Assembly (NCBI GenBank): GCA_002011745.1
Contig: MTOU01000017.1
Span: 1 to 64,000, forward strand
Direction of reading: 5' to 3'
DNA from: Nitrospirae bacterium JdFR-85
GTDB taxonomy: Bacteria > Nitrospirota > Thermodesulfovibrionia > Thermodesulfovibrionales > JdFR-85
DNA: 64,000 nucleotides
This document shows, one piece after another, positions 56,757 to 64,000 of this stretch (position 1 is its first letter; each line of letters opens with the position of its first letter). The notes below the pieces were generated by a model. It worked only from the letters and a program-made list of their open reading frames with translations. It made no database searches and was not told where the DNA came from. The translations under genes and the position numbers were made by a program.

Positions 56757-58285
56757 TGGCCCCTCTAACCAATATAGCTGAAAGGCTCAAGTTAATGTCT
56801 CCAAAACAGAAATTTGCTCTGATTGTTTCTGTTACATTAAGCCTGACAGCAATTATACTCTTTATAACATGGATAAACAGGGCAGACTATCAAGTACTGT
56901 ATTCAAACCTGAGTGAGGAAGACAGTAGTCAGATTATTCAACGGTTGAAGGAGCTAAAAGTACCCTATAGAGTTACACCTGGAGGAATAATGGTACCTTC
57001 AAATAAGGTCTACTCTCTAAGGCTTCAGCTTGCAGGTGAAGGACTACCTCAAGGAGGGGCAGTAGGATTTGAGATATTTGATAAAACAAACTTTGCTATG
57101 ACAGATTTTCTCCAGAAAGTGAACTATCAGAGGGCACTTCAGGGAGAACTGGCCAGAACTATCCGTTCCCTGTCCGAGGTACAGCAGTGTAGAGTGCATC
57201 TTTCCATACCTGAAAAGAATCTCTTCTCAGAAGAAGAAAGACCAAAGGCCTCTGTAGTAGTACAGTTAAAGCCTGGAAGAAGGCTCTCTCAAAACCAGAT
57301 TCAAGGGATTGTTCATCTTGTCTCAAGCAGTGTGGAGGGACTTGATCCAGCAGATGTTACTGTGATTGACAGCAAGGGCAATCTCCTCACTTCTTCCAGT
57401 GGTGATTCTTTAATTGCGGCAACAGCCACCCAACTACAATTCCAGCATCTTGTAGAGAAACACTTAGAAGAGAGAATAGTAAATCTTCTTGAGCCTGTTG
57501 TGGGGAAGAACAAGGTGAAGGCAAGAGTGTCAGTGAGGATAGACTTTACAAAAGTAGAGACAACAGAGGAGAAATTTGATCCTGACAGCCAAGTTGTAAG
57601 AAGCGAACAGAAACGCATAGAGAAATCAATGAAGAATACCCCAGGAGGGGTACCAGGTGTAAAATCAAACCTTCCGACTCGGGGAATTGGTAAGACCTCT
57701 GTGGTGCCAGGATACTCTGAGAAAAAGAATGAGGTGATAAATTATGAGATCAGCAAGATCATCAGCCACCAGATTAACCCACCTGGTAAGATAGAAAGAA
57801 TCTCAGCAGTGGTACTCGTTGACGGAAATTATACCACAGAAGGTGAGAAAGGGGGGAAATATATCCCCCGCACAGAGGAGGAACTTAAAAAACTTGAAGA
57901 TATTGTTAAAAAAGCAGTTGGGTTTGATCCAAAAAGGGGTGATGAAGTGAAGGTTATTAATATGCCTTTTGAGACAGGAACACCTTTTGAGGTAGAGACA
58001 GTACCCGAGGAGAAGGAGATTCTTCCATTGGTAATAACAGTGGCCAAGTATGCACTTCCTCTTCTGGCCTTAATCCTTCTATTCCTGTTTGTAATAAGAC
58101 CACTTATGAAGGTGTTAACCATGCCTCAGCCTCCTAAGCTTAAGATGGAGTTACCACAAAGGGTAGAGGATGTTGAAAGAATGATGTTACCTGAGAAGCC
58201 TTCAAGAGAACATATTCTTGAGTGGGCGAGAAAGAATCCTCAGAAAGCAGCCCAGTTGGTCAAGAATTGGCTTGAGGAGGGGTAA
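56756..58285 (+). CDS. fliF: Flagellar MS-ring protein FliF
   Basis: 509 residues with two membrane helices (about 20-40 and 425-447) around a large periplasmic ring-forming part. Family segments: YQVLYSNLSEEDSSQIIQRLKELKVPYRV, LPQGGAVGFEIFDKTNFAMTDFLQKVNYQRALQGELARTI, and GYSEKKNEVINYEISK. The short cytoplasmic tail (EHILEWARKNPQKAAQLVKNWLEE) binds FliG, encoded next. Its stop is directly followed by the fliG start. Confidence 0.95.
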   Translation: MAPLTNIAERLKLMSPKQKFALIVSVTLSLTAIILFITWINRADYQVLYSNLSEEDSSQIIQRLKELKVPYRVTPGGIMVPSNKVYSLRLQLAGEGLPQGGAVGFEIFDKTNFAMTDFLQKVNYQRALQGELARTIRSLSEVQQCRVHLSIPEKNLFSEEERPKASVVVQLKPGRRLSQNQIQGIVHLVSSSVEGLDPADVTVIDSKGNLLTSSSGDSLIAATATQLQFQHLVEKHLEERIVNLLEPVVGKNKVKARVSVRIDFTKVETTEEKFDPDSQVVRSEQKRIEKSMKNTPGGVPGVKSNLPTRGIGKTSVVPGYSEKKNEVINYEISKIISHQINPPGKIERISAVVLVDGNYTTEGEKGGKYIPRTEEELKKLEDIVKKAVGFDPKRGDEVKVINMPFETGTPFEVETVPEEKEILPLVITVAKYALPLLALILLFLFVIRPLMKVLTMPQPPKLKMELPQRVEDVERMMLPEKPSREHILEWARKNPQKAAQLVKNWLEEG

Positions 58286-59263
58286 GTGCCTTTAAGTGGA
58301 CATGAGAAGGCTGCCGTTTTTCTTATCTCTCTTGGAGAAGAGATAGCAACTGAAGTCTTAAAGGCTCTTGATCCATCAGATGTGAGGACCATAATGAATT
58401 ATATGAAAAGACTAAGAAAAGTCAATCAGAACCAGATTGAAGAGGTATTGAAAGAGGCAGGCGATATAATAGCAAAAGGAGATATTCCTATAAGTGGAAT
58501 TGAATTTACAAGGACCATCATGTCCAGAGGAATTGCAGATGAGAGTCTACTGCCTCTTTCAGAAATGGATTCTATTCAAAACCCACTTGAGATTCTGGAA
58601 GATGTAGATGTTAAAACATTAGTGCCTTTTCTGAAAGAAGAGCATCCCCAGGTTATCGCCCTTTTTCTTTCTTTAATGGAACCTCGTAAGGCCGCTGAAG
58701 TAATCGGTCTATTACCCGACAAAATGAAGGCAGACGTTGCTATAAGGATTGCAACGATGGAGAGAATACCAGAGGAGGCTGTAGAAGAGCTAAGAGAGGT
58801 CTTAAAGAGTAAGGTAGAAATCTCTAAAAGTGGTGGAAAGAGTTTCTCTGGAAAAAGAACCATTGCTGAGATACTGAACCATTGTGACAAGAGTATCGAA
58901 GAAGTCATATTTGAGAAGATAGAGGAACAGGATTCTGAGTTGGCTGAGTCTATAAGAGAAAATATGTTCCTATTCGAAGACCTCCTGAATGTAGATGACA
59001 GAGGTATACAGCTCATTCTAAAGGAGGTATCTACAGAGGAACTCTCCATTGCCCTTAAGACAGCATCAGATGCTTTAAAGGAGAAGATTTTCAAAAATAT
59101 GTCCCAGCGAGCAGCACAGATACTTAAGGAAGAAATGGAAACAAGGGGACCTGTGAGGGTGTCTGACGTGGAGAAGGCCCAACAGAATATAATCAAAGTG
59201 GCAAGGAAGCTGGAACAAGAAGGCAGAATAGTAATCGGCAAAGGAGAGAAACTTGTTGTATAA
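58286..59263 (+). CDS. fliG: Flagellar motor switch protein FliG
   Basis: 325 residues. Middle-domain EHPQ motif (FLKEEHPQVIALFLSLMEPRKAAEVIGLLP) and the C-terminal torque domain (IEEVIFEKIEEQDSELAESIRENMFLFEDLLNVDDRGIQLILKEV) are clear. It links the MS ring to the C ring and contacts both types of MotA encoded elsewhere in this window. It starts with GTG 58286 and overlaps fliH by 11 bases. Confidence 0.95.
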   Translation: MPLSGHEKAAVFLISLGEEIATEVLKALDPSDVRTIMNYMKRLRKVNQNQIEEVLKEAGDIIAKGDIPISGIEFTRTIMSRGIADESLLPLSEMDSIQNPLEILEDVDVKTLVPFLKEEHPQVIALFLSLMEPRKAAEVIGLLPDKMKADVAIRIATMERIPEEAVEELREVLKSKVEISKSGGKSFSGKRTIAEILNHCDKSIEEVIFEKIEEQDSELAESIRENMFLFEDLLNVDDRGIQLILKEVSTEELSIALKTASDALKEKIFKNMSQRAAQILKEEMETRGPVRVSDVEKAQQNIIKVARKLEQEGRIVIGKGEKLVV

Positions 59264-59867
59264 GAGAAAAATAACTTTCGAGGGTGAGATAACACCTTTT
59301 GATATGCCCGTCTTTAAGAAGACCGAAGAAAGAAAAACAGAACAGTCTTCCTTATCGATGAAATTTGAAGAACTGGAACAGCAGGCATATCAAAAGGGAT
59401 TTGAAGCGGGACAGAAGGCAGGCTTTGCCATGGGTGAAGCAAAGGCCAAAGTATTGATTGAGAGAATAGAAAATCTCTTAAATGAACTTATTGAGTTCAA
59501 GAGACGGCTGCTCACAGAGCTTCAACCTCAGGTTATTGAACTCGCTATAGCCATTGCAGAAAAGGTGATCTTGAAAGAATTGGAAGAGCATCCAGAACAG
59601 GTGGTAGAGATCGCAAAAGAGGGTCTTATGAGGCTGGAAAGACAGGGAAAATTAACAATAAAAATAAACCCAAAGCTCAAAGAGATATTTGAAAAACATA
59701 GACCTGAACTTTTAAAACTCCATCCTGATATAACCTTTGATATAGACCCTTCCCTTTCTGTTTATGAGGCTGTGGTTATGAGTTCATCAGAGGAGATAAC
59801 CACTGATATAAATGAGCAGTTAAGAAACCTTATAAAAGAGATGTTTGAGAGGACAGATAGTGATTGA
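59253..59867 (+). CDS. fliH: Flagellar export apparatus protein FliH
   Basis: 204 residues. The middle carries a glycine-repeat helix typical of FliH (AYQKGFEAGQKAGFAMGEAKAK), followed by the conserved export-ATPase-binding domain (VIELAIAIAEKVILKELEEHPEQVVEIAKEGL). It regulates the FliI ATPase. TTG 59253 follows AAAGGAG; an adjacent TTG at 59256 is equally possible. It overlaps fliG by 11 bases and fliI by eight. Confidence 0.9.
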   Translation: MLYKRKITFEGEITPFDMPVFKKTEERKTEQSSLSMKFEELEQQAYQKGFEAGQKAGFAMGEAKAKVLIERIENLLNELIEFKRRLLTELQPQVIELAIAIAEKVILKELEEHPEQVVEIAKEGLMRLERQGKLTIKINPKLKEIFEKHRPELLKLHPDITFDIDPSLSVYEAVVMSSSEEITTDINEQLRNLIKEMFERTDSD

Positions 59868-61173
59868 TCTTTCTTATTATATAAGGACTGTAAAAAGGAT
59901 AGAGCCTCTTAAGGTATATGGACGGGTACAGGAGATTACAGGCCTTATTATTAAAGCTTCTGGTCTCAGAACAAGCATAGGAGAGTGTTGTCAGATAATA
60001 TCGGAAAACACCTCTGTAGAAGCAGAGGTTGTAGGATTTAGAGACAACTCTGTACTGTTAATGCCCTCTGGTGATATAGCAGGAATCAAACCGGGCTCCA
60101 AGGTGCTTGCTACAGGGAAAAAGGTATCAGTAAAGGTCTCTCCTCTACTGAAGGGGAGGGTTATTAATGAGAAAGGTGAACCCATAGATGGCAAAGGTCC
60201 TGTAAGAGGAGTAGATTTTCCTCTATTCTCTACATCTATAAATCCCTTAAAAAAGAGAAGAATCTCAGAACCTCTTGACCTTGGTATAAGAGTAATAAAT
60301 GGACTTTTCACATGCGGTAAAGGACAGAGAATCGGAATAATGTCAGGCTCAGGAGTAGGAAAGAGTGTCCTCCTTGGAATGATAGCCAGATTTACCGAAG
60401 CATCAGTAAATGTAATAGCACTGATTGGAGAAAGAAGTAGAGAAGTAAAAGAATTTATTGAAAAAGACCTTGGCCAGAAGGGTGTTGAGAGATCAGTAGT
60501 AGTGGTATCCACCTCTGAACAACCTCCCATTGCAAAGGTAAGGGCTGCTTTTACTGCAACTGCTATTGCAGAGTACTTCAGAGACAGAGGAGATGATGTA
60601 CTCCTTCTTATGGACTCTTTAACAAGGGTAGCTCAGGCACAGCGTGAAATAGGACTGGCCATAGGAGAACCTCCAACTGTAAAGGGATACACTCCTTCTG
60701 TATTTGCACTCATTCCAAAGTTACTCGAAAGGGTTGGGACATCCGAGGACAAAGGCACAATCACAGGTATATATACAGTGCTTGTAGAGGGTGATGACAA
60801 TATAGCAGACCCTGTAGCTGATTCTGCAAGGGCTATCCTCGATGGACATATTGTTTTATCAAGAGAACTGGCTATGGAAGGGATCTACCCTTCAGTTGAC
60901 ATTATGCAGAGTATCAGCAGGGTCATGCCCGACATAGTGGATGAAAGACATAGAGAGTATGCATCCAGATTTGTGGATACCTTTGCTACTTATAAAAAAT
61001 TTGAGGATATGATCACCATAGGAGCCTACAAAGAGGGATCTAACCCTAAGGTCGATTATGCTATAAAAATGTATGAAAGACTTAAGAATTACATCAGACA
61101 GGACATGAATGAAAAAAGGGACTTTGCTGACAGTCTACAGGCCCTGTATCTTCTGTTTGAGGCAAGATCATGA
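59860..61173 (+). CDS. fliI: Flagellar export ATPase FliI
   Basis: F1-beta-like ATPase powering type III export. Walker A is IMSGSGVGKSVLLGMIA, with the family markers ALIGERSREVKEFIEKDLG, LLLMDSLTRVAQAQREIGLAIGEPP and SGVSPSVF-like GYTPSVFALIPKLLERVG. About 437 residues. GTG 59860 is chosen because GAGAGGA lies six bases upstream; the frame is open to TTG 59845. It overlaps fliJ by four bases. Confidence 0.95.
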   Translation: MIDLSYYIRTVKRIEPLKVYGRVQEITGLIIKASGLRTSIGECCQIISENTSVEAEVVGFRDNSVLLMPSGDIAGIKPGSKVLATGKKVSVKVSPLLKGRVINEKGEPIDGKGPVRGVDFPLFSTSINPLKKRRISEPLDLGIRVINGLFTCGKGQRIGIMSGSGVGKSVLLGMIARFTEASVNVIALIGERSREVKEFIEKDLGQKGVERSVVVVSTSEQPPIAKVRAAFTATAIAEYFRDRGDDVLLLMDSLTRVAQAQREIGLAIGEPPTVKGYTPSVFALIPKLLERVGTSEDKGTITGIYTVLVEGDDNIADPVADSARAILDGHIVLSRELAMEGIYPSVDIMQSISRVMPDIVDERHREYASRFVDTFATYKKFEDMITIGAYKEGSNPKVDYAIKMYERLKNYIRQDMNEKRDFADSLQALYLLFEARS

Positions 61174-61610
61174 TTGAGAGAAGGCTTGCAAGAATTCTTA
61201 AAATAAAAAGAGTCTCAGAAGAACAGGCAGAAATAGAGACACGTAGAATAAAGGATGAACTCGATGCAGAAAGGAAAAAATTGCATATACTGAGGGTACA
61301 TCTTGAAGATATTATAGCAGGTATTAATAATACAGGTAATGGACAAGAAGTCGATATTAGGGCAATGAATTTCCAATACAACCGTCTTTTTGATCTTGCA
61401 AAAGAAATACAGGAACAACTGAGAACATTAGATGTAAAAACTCGGGAATATGAAAAGAAAAAAGACGAACTGATAGAGATACACAAAGAGAAAAGAATAT
61501 TAGAGATTCTACTGGAAAGGGTCTTCCGTGAGAGATTGCGGGAGGGCTTCAGAAAAGAACAAAAAGAGATCGACTTTAATTCCATTACAAGAGGCTTCAG
61601 AGAATTATGA
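61170..61610 (+). CDS. fliJ: Flagellar export protein FliJ
   Basis: 146 residues, almost wholly coiled coil with many Glu, Lys and Arg, as expected of FliJ (RRLARILKIKRVSEEQAEIETRRIKDELDAERKKL; EKRILEILLERVFRERLREGFRKEQKEID). Identified mainly by position after fliI and by composition. It acts as the central stalk/escort of the FliI ring. Overlaps both neighbours by four bases. Confidence 0.85.
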   Translation: MIERRLARILKIKRVSEEQAEIETRRIKDELDAERKKLHILRVHLEDIIAGINNTGNGQEVDIRAMNFQYNRLFDLAKEIQEQLRTLDVKTREYEKKKDELIEIHKEKRILEILLERVFRERLREGFRKEQKEIDFNSITRGFREL

Positions 61611-62083
61611 AACTTCTGGTATTCACAACTCTAATTACATTTTCTCTTTTCTGTTTTTCTCCATATATATATGGAGAAGATGACATTCTGCAAGTGATAA
61701 AAATGAAACAGAAAGATTTGGACAAAAAAGAGAGAGAGATCCAGTTAGAAGAAGAAAGGCTGTCTCTTTTAAGAGAAGAGATAGAGGAAAAGATAAAAAA
61801 ATATACCCGCCTACTGGAAGAAATCAAAGAAATTCTTGACAGGATAGAGGCTGAAAAAAGTGAAGCCCTCACACATATAGTAAAGACATACGAATCAATG
61901 CCTCCAGAGGATGCAGCAACAAGACTGTCAGCCTTGGATGAAGAAATGGTTGTAGTGATTATAAGAATGATGAAACCCAAAAAGGCTGCCTCTGTACTTG
62001 CCTCTATGGAACCACAGAAGGTTGTAAGAATTACCAGAGGTCTAACACAGATTGAAAGAGAGAAAATTTTTCCTACCAGGTAA
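61607..62083 (+). CDS. MotE-like periplasmic coiled-coil protein
   Basis: 158 residues with a signal or anchor (MKLLVFTTLITFSLFCFSPYIYG), a long coiled coil (about 28-90) and a C-terminal MgtE-N-like repeat (YESMPPEDAATRLSALDEEMVVVIIRMMKPKKAASVLASMEPQKV). MotE proteins of this shape chaperone MotC in alpha-proteobacteria, and similar genes sit between fliJ and fliK in many phyla. Since the window also encodes a MotC/MotD-type stator pair, that role is attractive but unproven. Confidence 0.8.
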   Translation: MKLLVFTTLITFSLFCFSPYIYGEDDILQVIKMKQKDLDKKEREIQLEEERLSLLREEIEEKIKKYTRLLEEIKEILDRIEAEKSEALTHIVKTYESMPPEDAATRLSALDEEMVVVIIRMMKPKKAASVLASMEPQKVVRITRGLTQIEREKIFPTR

Positions 62084-62188
62084 AATCCTCTCATCATTGA
62101 TAGAATCAACGCCTTTAAAATAGGCAAAAAAACTGTACCTTCTGTGTATCTTCCCACTGGCATGTATATTGAATACTCTGCATATAAG

Positions 62189-63475
62189 ATGAATATGTTA
62201 ATTCCATTGACTCCACAGATACTGCCTGAAAGGATAATAAAGGTAGAAGGAGATATCTTAACTTCTCTGAAAGGGGAAGAATTTGAAGAAGTCCTGAATA
62301 TGTTATTTAAGAATATAAATGAAAAAGAGGAGAATAAGTTACCTGAGAATGCCAGCAACACTTCTTCAAGAGAAACAGAACCTGAGAAAGACTATGCTGA
62401 TACAGAGGTCTTAAACATTTCATCTATGCCTTCAGTATCCGAGTATAAAGATAAAAGTATTGCTGAAGAAATCCCTCCTGAGGAGTTTCTGAAAACCGTC
62501 AAAGAGGATTTAATACAAGATACTGCTCCAGCAAGGCATAAAGCCAGAATAGAGATTTTTTTGAGAGACTTTGCACTCTCATCAGAGAAAGAAAAACTTT
62601 TATCAAAGGAAAGGCCTTCAAAGGAATTTCTCTATTATAATGTAAAAAAGGGAGAATTAGAAGGTGAAAACAGTAGACAGAAGATATTCTTTATAACTCC
62701 AGAGCAGAATTCTGTATCTTTATCCCTGGCTCCTGAAAAAAGTACTACCCTATCCAGAACAATCCTTCTTATACATGAGTATGTCGAAGATCACAAAACT
62801 CTTAAACAGAACACACCCAAAGATCCAGAATCCTTTAAGGTTAAAAATACTTTTAACAAAGGGGTTGATCACTTACTGAATCACAGGGATATTCTTCCAG
62901 AGAAGACCGTATTACCGTCTCAGGAATATGAGGAAATCTCAGACCCTCTAAAACAGGAGAAAGAGCTTCCGATTAAAGAATCTTCTCTTTTAAGTAAAAA
63001 AGGAGGATTTAAGAAGGACTTCGAGGCTGGCTTCTTCGATATAAAAAGTCCTAATAATAATCCTGATACACATTTTATTGAGGTAGAGATTGCTTCAGAG
63101 ACTCATCAAATACACAATGTGAAACAGCCTGTTCTTAAAATGGATAATGATTCTTCCTCAATAGAGGTACTTTTAGAACATGATGAGCTGGGCAGACTAA
63201 ATATAAGACTAACACACCACAATGGAGTCATTGAAGGACGAATAAACGTCTTTGATACTGCAGCCAAGGATTTTATGGAGAGAAATCTGTATCAGATTAT
63301 ATCAATGCTTGTCAAGGAAGGGATAAACATAGGTAATTTCTCTCTTGTCTTGAAGGAAAGAAATGGTAATGACATGGAGGAGCTTAAAGAGTACCAGAAA
63401 GGAGGAAAAAACTTAAAAAAACTTCAAGAACCTATTAGGAATTCCAGAAATGGAGTGATAAGCATTATAGTGTGA
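62189..63475 (+). CDS. fliK: Flagellar hook-length control protein FliK
   Basis: About 428 residues. The long N-terminal part is low-conservation, rich in Glu, Lys and Ser, as in ruler proteins. The C-terminal export-switch domain is recognisable (IEVLLEHDELGRLNIRLTHHNGVIEGRINVFDTAAKDFMERNLYQIISMLVKEGI). The start is uncertain: ATG 62189 is used; ATG 62162 and GTG 62144 are also in frame and none has a ribosome site. Position between motE-like and flgD supports the call. Confidence 0.82.
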   Translation: MNMLIPLTPQILPERIIKVEGDILTSLKGEEFEEVLNMLFKNINEKEENKLPENASNTSSRETEPEKDYADTEVLNISSMPSVSEYKDKSIAEEIPPEEFLKTVKEDLIQDTAPARHKARIEIFLRDFALSSEKEKLLSKERPSKEFLYYNVKKGELEGENSRQKIFFITPEQNSVSLSLAPEKSTTLSRTILLIHEYVEDHKTLKQNTPKDPESFKVKNTFNKGVDHLLNHRDILPEKTVLPSQEYEEISDPLKQEKELPIKESSLLSKKGGFKKDFEAGFFDIKSPNNNPDTHFIEVEIASETHQIHNVKQPVLKMDNDSSSIEVLLEHDELGRLNIRLTHHNGVIEGRINVFDTAAKDFMERNLYQIISMLVKEGINIGNFSLVLKERNGNDMEELKEYQKGGKNLKKLQEPIRNSRNGVISIIV

Positions 63476-63490
63476 GAAAGGAGGATCACT

Positions 63491-64000
63491 ATGGTTGTTA
63501 TTCCACCAAATGATACGAGTCCAAAACAGGATGTTGAAGACAAGAGCACGTTGAAGGACGATTTTCTGAAACTCTTCATCACCCAGCTCAAGTATCAAGA
63601 CCCTCTGAATCCCTTGGATGGTAAAGACATGACTGCCCAGCTTGCCCAATTCAGCTCTCTAGAGCAGCTAAACAATATAAAAATGCAATTACAGGATCTA
63701 CTGTTGTTTCAGAACTCGCTCCAGAACACTCTTACAGTAAATCTAATAGGTAAAAAGGTTGAGGTGGTTGGTAATAAAATCTCCCTTGATGGGACATCCG
63801 AGATTCATTTCACTCTGCCCATGAGTGCCAAAAGCGTAAAAATCTCTATATACGATTCCACAGGCGCCTTAGTGAGAAATATAGACCTTGGTCCTCGGCC
63901 TGCAGGAGATAACACCTATACATGGGATGGTCTGGACAACTCAGGTATCCCCCTTCCTTCAGGTCAATATGAAGTAAGTATAGAGGCCTATGATGAGTCA
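63491..64000 (+). CDS. flgD: Flagellar hook assembly scaffold protein FlgD, cut by the window end
   Basis: ATG 63491 follows AAAGGAGGATCAC; 170 codons are open to the last base. The N-terminus has the FlgD core (LKDDFLKLFITQLKYQDPLNPLDGKDMTAQLAQFSSLEQLNNIK), and the later part is the Ig-like FlgD domain (SVKISIYDSTGALVRNIDLGPRPAGDNTYTWDGLDNSGIPLPSGQY). It caps the hook during assembly. The stop codon is beyond the window. Confidence 0.93.
   Translation, partial: MVVIPPNDTSPKQDVEDKSTLKDDFLKLFITQLKYQDPLNPLDGKDMTAQLAQFSSLEQLNNIKMQLQDLLLFQNSLQNTLTVNLIGKKVEVVGNKISLDGTSEIHFTLPMSAKSVKISIYDSTGALVRNIDLGPRPAGDNTYTWDGLDNSGIPLPSGQYEVSIEAYDES

Noticed and set aside
58576-59295. 239-codon open frame on the minus strand opposite fliG
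   Set aside because: Antisense shadow of a clear fliG; Ser/Phe-rich low-information protein with no ribosome site.
1-64000. CRISPR arrays, rRNA, tRNA, prophage or insertion sequences
   Set aside because: No regularly spaced repeats, rRNA/tRNA-like stretches, integrase or complete transposase genes were found; only the 30-residue fragment at the left edge could be a transposase end.

Overview
The window reads as about 64 kb of chromosome from a flagellated, two-membrane, probably thermophilic anaerobe. GC looks moderate to low, genes are tightly packed with many 1-4 base overlaps, and no rRNA, tRNA, CRISPR array or prophage was seen. Evidence for a thermophile: the first two complete genes encode a route to di-myo-inositol phosphate, a heat-stress solute. 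Evidence for anaerobic or microaerobic life: a B12-dependent (class II) ribonucleotide reductase and a selenocysteine formate dehydrogenase. The hslV-hslU-...-argB order and overall gene style suggest Nitrospirota (Thermodesulfovibrio-like) as the best guess; this is inference and no marker was searched.

Layout. 1-2.8 kb: end of an unknown gene, then ino1 and a fused IPCT/DIPPS gene behind a long leader. 2.9-17.1 kb, plus strand: housekeeping genes in short operons (rplI-dnaB-AmmB-PilZ, rodZ-like, nrdJ, pdxJ-acpS-nnr-nhaA, hslV-hslU-rlpA-fmdE-argB). 17.1-23 kb: isochorismatase-family hydrolase, pcm, an MNT-HEPN toxin-antitoxin pair, leuB-like dehydrogenase and a UvrA-family protein. 23-26 kb: a lipoprotein/TlpA-like pair divergent from an NfeD-slipin pair. 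26-28.8 kb, minus strand: yceD-rpmF-plsX-fabH lipid/ribosome operon. 29-34.4 kb: formate dehydrogenase fdnGHI (Sec at TGA 29652-29654), a strong terminator, then fdhE. 34.7-38.3 kb: a Ca-type P-ATPase converging on a Ca/cation antiporter. 38.4-64 kb: a large motility region.

The motility region has three blocks. On the minus strand, flagellin (fliC) has its own sigma-28 promoter and terminator and is followed by flaG-fliD-fliS-small ORF-receiver-HD-GYP-PilZ-motA-motB-histidine kinase-motA-motB, which is gapless enough to be one operon holding two different stator pairs and a c-di-GMP module. On the plus strand, divergent from fliC, is an NtrC-type regulator, then a TPR protein-FlrB-like kinase-FlrC-like regulator operon with a good sigma-54 promoter. 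The basal-body operon flgB-flgC-fliE-fliF-fliG-fliH-fliI-fliJ-motE-like-fliK-flgD follows and runs off the end of the window in flgD.

Working together, the sigma-54 activators (both with GAFTGA loops) should drive the TPR/kinase/regulator and basal-body genes, sigma-28 then drives flagellin, and the HD-GYP/PilZ pair plausibly couples c-di-GMP to stator function. The flagellin mRNA leader also carries a GGA hairpin and GGA-containing Shine-Dalgarno that resemble CsrA sites. No wholly new system was proven. The most interesting points are the DIP operon with its leader, the dual-stator/c-di-GMP operon, the CsrA-like flagellin leader, the short NrdJ and the RX4HXY HEPN toxin.
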